This document shows positions 1 through 6,700 of a DNA stretch of 8,928 bases, one piece after another. The notes under the pieces were generated by a model. The model did no database searches. It was not told where the DNA came from and saw only the letters and a list, made by a program, of their open reading frames with translations. The DNA lies in assembly GCA_946222435.1 (NCBI GenBank), contig CAMIOJ010000068.1, forward strand, positions 1 to 8,928, in the 5' to 3' direction. The DNA is from an uncultured Micrococcus sp. (GTDB lineage: Bacteria > Actinomycetota > Actinomycetes > Actinomycetales > Micrococcaceae). Made by a program: the position numbers and the translations under genes. Positions within the stretch are counted from its first letter, which is position 1. Every line of letters begins with the position of its first letter.

Positions 1-1
1 C

Positions 2-55
2 CATCACGGCAACAGCCGCGCCAACGTCAACAACGTCCTTGCCCGCAACACCTAG
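2..55 (+). CDS. 3' end of an upstream reading frame (partial)
   Basis: Bases 2-52 encode 17 residues (HHGNSRANVNNVLARNT) followed by TAG at 53-55. All 17 codons end in C or T, 15 of them in C, as expected for a real gene in this genome; the other frames lack that bias here. The gene begins outside the window and too little is visible to name it. Two readings are possible. It may be the tail of an independent upstream gene lying 8 bp before the next start. Or it may be the N-terminal part of the membrane protein that follows, separated by a one-base deletion: restoring one C would give RNTLDLVMHAATS, placing an Asp four residues before a His as in YjdF/DUF2238-like membrane proteins. The coding signal is clear; the identity is not. 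Confidence 0.5.
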   Translation, partial: HHGNSRANVNNVLARNT

Positions 56-63
56 ACCTCGTC

Positions 64-411
64 ATGCATGCGGCCACCAGCGCGGTGGTCGCCCTGCTGG
101 TGGGGGCGGCCGTGAGGTCACTGCTCCACCGGCGCGGGGTCTCGACCCGTGCGGCACGGCGGCTGCTCGGCCCAACACTGTGCTGGGCGGGGCTCGTGTC
201 CGCCGTGGGCACCCTCGGGGTGCTGTGGGAGGTCGCCGAGTGGGCGGGGCACCGGTGGATCACGGAGGAGATCGGCGTGGGCTACGCGGACACGGTGGGG
301 GACCTGGCCGCGAACCTCGTCGGTGCGGGCGCCGCCAGCGCGGCGGTGGCCCGTGCGGCGGGCGCTGACGATCCGCGCCTGGACAGCACGGACGCTGAGG
401 CAGGACCGTGA
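64..411 (+). CDS. Small YjdF/DUF2238-like integral membrane protein, possibly the 3' part of a frameshifted gene
   Basis: The product is 115 residues if started at the ATG at 64. Three hydrophobic stretches are visible, at about residues 3-20, 36-57 and 78-99. The second ends in WEVAEW (55-60) and is followed by DTVGDL (76-81). A WExxE motif followed by DTxxD, with a preceding D-x3-H, is typical of small bacterial membrane proteins of the YjdF/DUF2238 type, whose function is unknown. His2 would be the His of that motif. The four in-frame codons just before the ATG read LDLV and would supply the Asp, so the natural start may lie further upstream. No clear Shine-Dalgarno precedes 64, and the frame is open to the left edge of the window, but codon bias before about 52 favours a different frame. 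The stop overlaps the glycosyltransferase start by 4 bp. The family assignment is by motif memory and tentative. Confidence 0.6.
   Translation: MHAATSAVVALLVGAAVRSLLHRRGVSTRAARRLLGPTLCWAGLVSAVGTLGVLWEVAEWAGHRWITEEIGVGYADTVGDLAANLVGAGAASAAVARAAGADDPRLDSTDAEAGP
397..400 (+). promoter_or_regulatory. Shine-Dalgarno for the glycosyltransferase GTG start
   Basis: GAGG lies 7 nt before the GTG at 408, inside the end of the upstream membrane protein gene. Together with the overlapping stop and start (GTGA, 408-411) it supports GTG as the true start and suggests translational coupling of the two genes. Confidence 0.55.
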
Positions 412-1166
412 GCGCACCTCCCCCGATCGGGCAGCGCCGTTCCACGGTCTCCGTGGTGGTCCCGGTCCGTGACGACGCCGCGCACCTGCAGGCGTGCCTC
501 GCCCTGCTGGGTGCCCAGTCCCGGCCCGTCGACGAGGTCGTGGTGGTGGACAACGGCAGCCGGGATCGTTCGGCCGCGGTGGCACGCAGGGCCGGGGCCC
601 GGGTCGTGCATCAACCGTTGCCCGGAATCCCGGCCGCCGCCGCGGTGGGCTATGACGCCGCGCGCGGTGAACTGATCCTGCGGTGCGATGCGGACAGCCG
701 CCCGGACGTGGACTGGGTGGAGCGGATCTGTGCGGTGCTGGAGTCTGCCCCCGAGGTCTCCGGTGTGACCGGGCCGCCCCGCTTCGTCGACAGGGTGGGC
801 GCCGAAGGCCGGGCGCGGGAGGCACTGCACACCCTCGGGTACCGGTGGTGCGCCGGTGCGGCGGCCGCCGCCGTCCCTCTCTGGGGCTCCAACTTCGGGC
901 TGCGTGCCGAGGCCTGGAGGGACGTCCGGGAGCAGGTCGAGCGGGTCGATCCGCTGGTCCACGACGACCTGGACCTGTCCTTCTGCCTGGCCCTGACCGG
1001 ACGCCATCCCGTGGTGCACGTGCCGACCCTGAGGATGGGCGCCTCGGGGAGGGGATTCGCCTCGCCTGCAGCGCGTCGCCGCCAGCTGCGGATGGCGGTG
1101 GCGACCCTGCGCAGGAACTGGGCCGTCCTGTCCCCGGGCCAGCGGTGGGTGCGGCGGCTGGGCTGA
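408..1166 (+). CDS. Glycosyltransferase family 2 (GT-A fold)
   Basis: This 252-residue protein has the hallmarks of a GT2 inverting glycosyltransferase. An N-terminal nucleotide-sugar-binding strand (VSVVVPVRDDAAHL, from residue 14) is followed by DEVVVVDNGSRD (42-53). The metal-binding DxD is DAD at 94-96 within RCDADSRPD. Acceptor-side motifs follow: WGSNFGLRAEAW (159-170) and HDDLDLSF (185-192), the usual position of the catalytic ED-type acid. The family moves a sugar from a nucleotide sugar to a lipid, polysaccharide or small-molecule acceptor; neither donor nor acceptor can be read here. There is no convincing transmembrane helix, so it probably acts in the cytoplasm or at the membrane surface. 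It is on the short side but complete. The GTG start is supported by the Shine-Dalgarno and the 4-bp overlap. Coupling to a membrane protein suggests a lipid or cell-envelope acceptor, which is inference. Confidence 0.88.
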   Translation: MSAPPPIGQRRSTVSVVVPVRDDAAHLQACLALLGAQSRPVDEVVVVDNGSRDRSAAVARRAGARVVHQPLPGIPAAAAVGYDAARGELILRCDADSRPDVDWVERICAVLESAPEVSGVTGPPRFVDRVGAEGRAREALHTLGYRWCAGAAAAAVPLWGSNFGLRAEAWRDVREQVERVDPLVHDDLDLSFCLALTGRHPVVHVPTLRMGASGRGFASPAARRRQLRMAVATLRRNWAVLSPGQRWVRRLG

Positions 1167-1213
1167 CGTCAGACCGGGCCGACTTCCGAGGAGCAACGCG
1201 TCTGTGCGCCGTG

Positions 1214-1235
1214 ATGTATCTCACGTGACCTGCAT
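1214..1235. promoter_or_regulatory. Imperfect palindrome, possible operator
   Basis: A perfect 8-bp palindrome, TCACGTGA (1221-1228), is flanked by further symmetric bases: ATG at 1214-1216 pairs with CAT at 1233-1235, and A1218 pairs with T1231. The result is a 22-bp partly symmetric site. It sits just upstream of the candidate -10 box for the lipoprotein gene, where a dimeric regulator could bind. No regulator gene is adjacent, so this is a structural observation. Confidence 0.3.
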
Positions 1236-1260
1236 GACATCGCCCTGTTCGGCGTACAGT
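1234..1260 (+). promoter_or_regulatory. Candidate promoter of the lipoprotein gene
   Basis: TACAGT (1255-1260) fits the actinobacterial TANNNT -10 pattern. ATGACA (1234-1239) matches five of six -35 positions, but the spacer is only 15 bp. It would give a 5' leader of about 120 nt. The rest of the 1167-1388 gap shows no other clear signal and no small gene. Confidence 0.3.
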
Positions 1261-1388
1261 GGCGCCTTGTGCCCCCGGCTGGATCCGAGGCCGCCGCCGC
1301 CGACACCGCAGTCGCCGCGGCACGCGGACCCACGGCCCAGGCGCACCCACAAATCCGAAGAGTCTGAACGACTGAAGAGAGAACCACC

Positions 1389-1931
1389 ATGCATCGCATC
1401 GCCACCCGCACCGCCCGTGCCGCAGCCCTGTCCGCGGCCGCCCTGCTGGCCCTGACCGCCTGCGCCGGCGAGTCCGAGGAAGCCGAGCAGACCCCCGCCG
1501 ACCAGTCTGCGTCCCAGGCCGAGTCCGCACCCGCCGAGGACGATCAGTCCGAGGGCGGCGAGGCCGACGCCCCGCAGGCCGAGGAGGTCTCCTTCTCCGC
1601 CGGCGACTGCCTGACCAACGAGCCGGGCGCCCGTGACGTGGGCACCTTCGAGAAGGTCGACTGCGAGGACGAGCACAACGCCGAGTACCTGTGGGCCGTC
1701 CCGGAGAAGGCCGAGGACGACACCACGGACACCGAGTCCGTGTGCCGCGCCACCGGCGCTGAGGCCGGCAAGGATCTGGACGTCACCGTCTCGGCCACCG
1801 AGCTGCGCAACTCCGCCGACGGCTCCCAGCACTGCATGGTCTACGCGGTCGCCGAGGGCTGGGAGGGCCAGATCGTGGACCCGTCCACCACCCTCGAGGA
1901 CGCCCAGGCCGACGCCGAGGCGGACGCCTGA
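1389..1931 (+). CDS. Secreted lipoprotein with a septum-formation-like Cys/His domain
   Basis: The 180-residue product starts with a type II signal peptide: Arg-containing n-region (1-10), Ala/Leu core (11-21) and lipobox LTAC with Cys25 as the lipidation site. Residues 26-66 form a Glu/Asp/Ser/Ala-rich linker typical of actinobacterial lipoproteins. The globular part (67-158) contains AGDCL (71-75), VDCEDEHNAEY (90-100), Cys119 and Cys149. The order GDCL, then a V-x-C-x3-H-x-A-E segment, then two later Cys resembles the 'septum formation' domain found in many exported actinobacterial proteins; the four mature Cys could form two disulfides. The C-terminus is again acidic. The molecular function is unknown. 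The ATG is preceded by a purine-rich AGAGAG (1376-1381) about 7 nt away. The gene stands alone and ends before a strong hairpin. The lipoprotein call is confident; the domain match is tentative. Confidence 0.85.
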   Translation: MHRIATRTARAAALSAAALLALTACAGESEEAEQTPADQSASQAESAPAEDDQSEGGEADAPQAEEVSFSAGDCLTNEPGARDVGTFEKVDCEDEHNAEYLWAVPEKAEDDTTDTESVCRATGAEAGKDLDVTVSATELRNSADGSQHCMVYAVAEGWEGQIVDPSTTLEDAQADAEADA

Positions 1932-1993
1932 GCAGACGCCGCTGACGCGGCCCGCGGCGGGACGGCCTGAGACCGCACGCCGCCCGCGCACAC

Positions 1994-2039
1994 ACGAAGG
2001 GCCTCGCCTCTCCTGGATCGGAGAGGAGAGGCCCTTCGT
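1994..2039. terminator. Bidirectional hairpin terminator between convergent genes
   Basis: The arms 1994-2013 and 2020-2039 are complementary over 20 bp with a single mismatch and enclose a 6-nt loop (TGGATC). The hairpin starts about 62 bp after the lipoprotein stop and lies about 45 bp beyond the stop of the convergent gene, so it can serve both strands. No T-tract follows on either side, as is common for hairpin terminators of high-GC actinobacteria. Confidence 0.85.
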
Positions 2040-2083
2040 ATGGCGGCACTCCGGCCGTCGTCACCCCATCCGGGGGCGACGGC

Positions 2084-3610
2084 TCAGGCGGAGGGGAGCG
2101 GCCGTCGTCGTGCCTCCGCCACGATGTTCTCCGCCATGGACGGGAACACGAGGGCATGGAAGGGGAGGATGGCCGTCCAGTAGGCGCGGCCGACCACGCC
2201 CGAAGGCATGAACACGGCGCGCTGGCGGTAGACACAGCCGTCCGCCGTGCGCTCCACGCCCAGCTGCAGCCAGGCCCGGCCGCCGGCGCGCATCTCCGCG
2301 CGCAGGGTCAGCAGGCGGCCGCGGTCGATGGACTCCACGCGCCACCAGTCCACGTGGTCGCCCAGGCGCAGGCGCTCCGGGTCGCGGCGGCCACGGGCCA
2401 GGCCCGGCCCGCCGATCAGCTTGTCCATCCAGCCGCGCATCCGCCACAGGAACGGGGTGGAGTACCAGCCGTTCCGGCCGCCGATGGACTCGATCACGGG
2501 CCAGAGCTGCTCGGGGGAGAGGTCCGTCTCCTTCTCCCGCTCGTCCGTGTAGACGGTGGAGCCGGCCCAGTCCGGGTCCGCGGGCAGGGGTGCGGCGGGG
2601 TCGCGGCCCACGGTCTGGTCCGCGTCCCAGGTGACCTCGAGCGGCCCCTCCTGCTGCCGGGCCAGTGCACGGCGGACGGCCTCCTTGTAGGAGGTGAGCC
2701 CGCCGGCGGGATCCGGGACGATCTCCGCCACCGTGTGGTCGTCCGTGACCGCGTCCTCCGCCAACGACGCGGCCAGGGGCATGGCCACGCCCACCGGGAT
2801 GGGGGTGACCAGACCGATCCACACGCCGGACAGGCGCATGGCCGGCATCGGCAGGGCGATCACGCGCCGGCGCCCGAGCCCGGCGACCTCCGCATAGTCC
2901 GTCAGCATGGACGCGAACGTCTGGGGCGTGCCGCAGCCGATCTGCGCACGGGCCTGCACCGGGGTCTGCAGGGCGCAGGCATGGGCGAGGTAGTGCAGCA
3001 CGTCCCGGATGGCGATCGGCTCCACCCTGTTCTTCAGCCACGTCGGACCCGGCATGATCGGCAGGCGCTCGGTGAGGTGGCGGATCATCTCGAAGCTGGT
3101 GGAGCCGGAGCCGATCACGATGCCCGCCTCGAACGTCAGGACAGGGACGGAGGAGGCCTCCAGGCGCCGGGCCACAAGCTCGCGGGAGCGCATATGGTCC
3201 GAGAGCTCCTCCACGGGGCGCTCCGGGTGCAGGCCGGAGAGGTAGACGATCTGCGCCACACCGGCGGCCTCCGCCGCCGTGGCCACGGTGTCCGCGATGG
3301 ACTGCTCGCGCTCCACGAAGCCGGCCCCGCCGCCCATCGAGTGGACGAGGTAGAGCACCGTGTGGACGTCCTGCATGGCGGCCCGCACGTCCTCGGGCTC
3401 GGAGAGGTCGCAGCGGACGATCTCCACATCGGAGCCCCAGGGGCGGTCGGCGAGGGCGTCGGTGTTGCGGGCCGCGGCGCGCACCGTGAAGCCGGCGGCG
3501 AGCAGCTCCGGGATGAGACGGCCGCCCACGTAGCCGGACGCGCCGGTGACGAGCACGCGGCGGCCGCGGCCCTCGGGGAGGCTGAGCTGGAGAGGAGAGG
3601 AAGGGGTCAT
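2084..3610 (-). CDS. NAD(P)-binding SDR-type protein fused to a DUF2867 domain
   Basis: The 508-residue product begins with an extended/atypical SDR (NmrA-like) Rossmann domain. The dinucleotide motif is TGASGYVGG (22-30; Gly23, Gly26, Gly29), followed by AARN after the second strand, RCDLSEPEDV, a YLVHSMGGG segment and IVYLSGL. The C-terminal part from about residue 350 (STVYTDERE) is a DUF2867 domain: GGRNGWYS, LWRMRGWMD, GGPGLARGRRDPERLRLGD and VDWWRVE. This two-domain architecture is common in actinobacteria; substrate and reaction are unknown, and an oxidoreductase or cofactor-sensing role is inference. The ATG at 3610 is chosen because it sits about 15 residues before the Rossmann fold and 7 nt after a TAGCGT box. 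A GTG at 3706 would add 32 Ala/Pro-rich residues overlapping the promoter region. No Shine-Dalgarno is visible, consistent with a leaderless mRNA. Confidence 0.88.
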   Translation of the reverse strand: MTPSSPLQLSLPEGRGRRVLVTGASGYVGGRLIPELLAAGFTVRAAARNTDALADRPWGSDVEIVRCDLSEPEDVRAAMQDVHTVLYLVHSMGGGAGFVEREQSIADTVATAAEAAGVAQIVYLSGLHPERPVEELSDHMRSRELVARRLEASSVPVLTFEAGIVIGSGSTSFEMIRHLTERLPIMPGPTWLKNRVEPIAIRDVLHYLAHACALQTPVQARAQIGCGTPQTFASMLTDYAEVAGLGRRRVIALPMPAMRLSGVWIGLVTPIPVGVAMPLAASLAEDAVTDDHTVAEIVPDPAGGLTSYKEAVRRALARQQEGPLEVTWDADQTVGRDPAAPLPADPDWAGSTVYTDEREKETDLSPEQLWPVIESIGGRNGWYSTPFLWRMRGWMDKLIGGPGLARGRRDPERLRLGDHVDWWRVESIDRGRLLTLRAEMRAGGRAWLQLGVERTADGCVYRQRAVFMPSGVVGRAYWTAILPFHALVFPSMAENIVAEARRRPLPSA

Positions 3611-3617
3611 GCCGAAC

Positions 3618-3623
3618 ACGCTA
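3618..3623 (-). promoter_or_regulatory. -10 box, leaderless start of the SDR-DUF2867 gene
   Basis: On the minus strand TAGCGT is followed by 7 nt and then the ATG at 3610, so transcription would begin at or next to the A of the start codon. No convincing -35 is visible. No Shine-Dalgarno lies before the ATG. Confidence 0.5.
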
Positions 3624-3718
3624 GGGCTCGCGGCAGGGGCTTGGGCAGGGGCAGGGACCTGCGGAGCCGCTGAACGTAGCGGGCCGTGGGGGTCGCCGGC
3701 GGTCACGGCAGGGACAGG

Positions 3719-3774
3719 CGCCCTGTGACCTCGGCCCGGGCTCCGCCCTGTGACCTCGGCCCGGGCTCCGCCCT
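3719..3774. repeat. 25-bp tandem duplication upstream of the SNF2 gene
   Basis: A 25-bp unit starting CCCTGTGACC at 3721 is repeated exactly at 3746, and a third partial copy (CCCT) runs to 3774, with CG at 3719-3720 matching the unit end. This makes about 2.2 perfect copies. Each unit contains GTGACC and the palindrome GCCCGGGC (3734-3741 and 3759-3766). The downstream copy supplies the likely -35 of the SNF2 promoter; the upstream copy repeats that element 25 bp away with no -10 of its own. Confidence 0.9.
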
Positions 3775-3779
3775 AGGAT
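3750..3779 (+). promoter_or_regulatory. Promoter of the SNF2 helicase gene, probably leaderless
   Basis: GTGACC (3750-3755, four of six matches to TTGACA) and TAGGAT (3774-3779) are separated by 18 bp. The ATG at 3786 begins 6 nt after the -10 box, so the transcript should start at the start codon. The GGAGGG at 3780-3785 touches the ATG directly and is too close to act as a Shine-Dalgarno. Confidence 0.55.
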
Positions 3780-3785
3780 GGAGGG

Positions 3786-6700
3786 ATGGCCTCCGAGCAG
3801 TCGAGCACCCGCACGCCTCGCATCGACACGGACGCGATCCGTGCCGTGGTGGGGGCCACCTCCGCATCCCGCGGCTTCCAGTACGCGAGCACCTCGCGGG
3901 TGGGCCGCGTGGGCTTCGACGCCGAGACCGGCCTGCTCACCGCCCAGGTGGCCGGTTCCGTGCCCCGCCCATACCGGGTGCGCGTCCGCCTGCAGCCCAC
4001 CGTGGCCGCGGACCTGCAGCCCGAGGGCACCGACCCGATGGACATGGAGTGGGAGCCGGTCCACGGCGAGTGCACCTGCCCGGTGGGCACGGACTGCAAG
4101 CACGTGGCCGCCGTCTGCTACCGCGCCGTCCGCCTCCGCTCGGACGAGGCGCTGGGCCGGGCCAAGGAGGACCTGGCCGCGCTGATCACCACCGCGGACG
4201 AGCTCGCCTCCCGTCCGGGAGGGGCGGGGGCGCCCGGCGGCCGTGGCACCGGTATCCCAGACGACGGCTCGGCCGGCTCCGACGCCCGCCGCGCCTCCGC
4301 CTCGGACTGGCGCCGGATCATGGAGCCGCTGGCCGGCCTGCAGACCTCCTCCGCCCGCACCCCGCAGGCGCCGCTGGCGATCGGGGTGGAGCTGGTGGCC
4401 GAGGCCTCCCGCTCGAGGTACCAGCAGTGGGGTCCGGCCGGCGCCGGGGAGGACCGGCTGCGCGCCGGCCGCGGGCTGTTCGTGCTGCTGCGCCCACTGA
4501 AGAAGGGCGCCAAGGGCACCTGGATCAAGGGCGGGCTGACGTGGAAGCAGTTCCAGTACCCGCGCGCCGAGTTCGACCCCGCCCACGAGCGGGCGCTGCG
4601 CCTGGTCTACCGGCAGCTCATGGCCGAGGACACCTATCCCACCGACGCGTGGATCATGCTCCACCACTTCGACTCCACCCGGATCTGGCAGCTGCTGGAG
4701 GGTGCCGAGAAGGCGGGGGTGGAGCTCGTGGCCCAGGGTTCGCTGGCGGACGTGGTGCTGGAGGAGCCGGTCCGTGTGGGCCTGGACGTGCGCGAGGCCG
4801 GCGGCGGCGAGCTGGCGGTGTCCCCGCGGCTGCTCACCGCCGCCGACGAGGAGGCCGACGCCGCAGACGCCCACCCGGTGGGAGGCATCGGCTTCTACCG
4901 GGTCCGGGAGACCGAGGAGGGGTTCGTGGTGCACCTCGTGCCGGCGGCGCAGACCCTGGCCGATCCCGTGCAGCGGCTGCTGGAGTCCGAGGACGCGCTG
5001 ACCGTCCCGCAGTCCGACCGCGCCGACTTCCTCGAGCGCGTCTACCCCCGGCTGAAGTCCCAGCTGGAGGTGGCCTCCACGGACGGCTCCGTGGACCTGC
5101 CCGAGTTCGAGCCGCCCACGCTGCGCCTGCAGGCCGATTTCCAGGCGGACCACCGCCTGGACCTGTACTGGTCCTGGCTGTACTTCGACCCGCCGCGGCA
5201 GGTGGAGGTGGACTCCCGGGACGCGCTGCGGGACACCGCCCACGAGCAGCGGGTGGCCGCCCGCGCCGCGGAGGTGTGGCCGCGCGCCGGCCGCACCGGC
5301 CGCCAGGAGCTGGAGGGCGTGGCCGCGGCCCGCTTCTCCGAGACGGTCCTGCCGCAGCTGGCCGCCCTGGAGAACGTCCGCGTGGACGTCACCGGCGAGC
5401 GCCCGGACTACCGGGAGCTGAAGGCCGCCCCGCGCATCGAGGTGGGGACGCGGGCCACGAAGAACGACTGGTTCGACCTCGGCGTGCAGGTCTCCGTGGA
5501 CGGCCACGTGCTGCCGTTCGCCGAGCTGTTCACCGCGCTGGTCCACGGCAAGACCACGCTGATCCTCATGGACGGGTCCTACCTGTCCCTGGACCACCCG
5601 GCTTTCGAGCGGTTGCGCGCCCTGCTCTCCGAGGCCGCCACCCTGCAGGAGTGGACCCCGGAGAACCAGCAGGTCTCCAAGCACCAGGTGACCTTCTGGG
5701 AGGACCTCAAGGACCTCGCGGACGACGTGCAGGAGGACCCGGCATGGACCGCGGCGATGGGCCGGCTCGCCGCGACCGAGCGGCTGCCGGACCCGGAGGT
5801 CCCCGCGGGGCTGCAGGCGGAGCTGCGCCCCTACCAGCGGGAGGGCTTCCGCTGGCTCGCGTTCCTGCACGAGCTCGGGCTCGGCGGGATCCTGGCCGAC
5901 GACATGGGCCTGGGCAAGACCGTCCAGACCCTCGCCCTGCTCTGCCACGCCACGGAGCGGCGCATCGCCGCCGGGGAGGCGGTGCCGAAGGCGTCCGCCG
6001 CGGGCGCGGCTCCTGCGGCGGAGGGGGCCTCCGTGGCGGAGGCGGCCGACGCGGTGGCCGAGCCGACCCCGGTGGCCGGCGAGGAGCCGTTCCTGGTGGT
6101 GGCGCCGTCGTCGGTGGTCTCGGTGTGGGCCGCGGAGGCGGCCAAGTTCGCCCCGGGCCTGGACGTGCGCGTGGTGGACCAGACCAGCCGCAAGCGCCGC
6201 ACGCCGTTGCAGGACGAGGTGGCCGGCGCGGACGTGGTGGTCACCAGCTACACGCTGCTGCGGATCGACGCGAAGGAGTACCACGCCCGCACCTGGGCCG
6301 GACTCGTGCTGGACGAGGCGCAGTTCATCAAGAACCGCGCCGCCAAGGTCCACCAGGTGGCCCGGGACCTGCGGGCCCCGGTCCGGCTGGCCATCACCGG
6401 CACGCCCATGGAGAACTCGCTGGCCGACCTCTGGGCCCTGCTGGACGTCGCGGTGCCCGGGCTGTTCCCGAGCCACCGGCTGTTCCGCGAGGAGTACATC
6501 AACCCCATCGAGAACGGGGAGCACCCGGAGCGGATCGAACGGCTGCGCCGGCGGCTGCGGCCGTTCATGCTGCGCCGTTCCAAGGAGCTCGTGGCCAAGG
6601 ACCTGCCGCCGAAGCAGGAGCAGGTGCTGTCCGTGGAGCTCGAGCCGGCGCACCGCAAGCTCTACGACCGGGTGCTCCAGCGCGAGCGCCGCAAGGTCCT

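Noticed and set aside
118..1530. A 470-codon minus-strand open frame over the first three genes
   Set aside because: Arg/Pro-rich composition spanning several real plus-strand genes and an intergenic gap; stop-codon scarcity at high GC explains it.
3611..3706. N-terminal extension of the SDR-DUF2867 protein from a GTG at 3706
   Set aside because: The extra 32 residues are Ala/Pro-rich and precede the Rossmann fold unnecessarily. The ATG at 3610 has a well-placed -10 box.
3778..4185. Alternative ATG at 3778 for the gene right of the divergent region
   Set aside because: It is in another frame and gives only a Pro/Arg/Ser-rich peptide; the frame from 3786 carries the SWIM finger.
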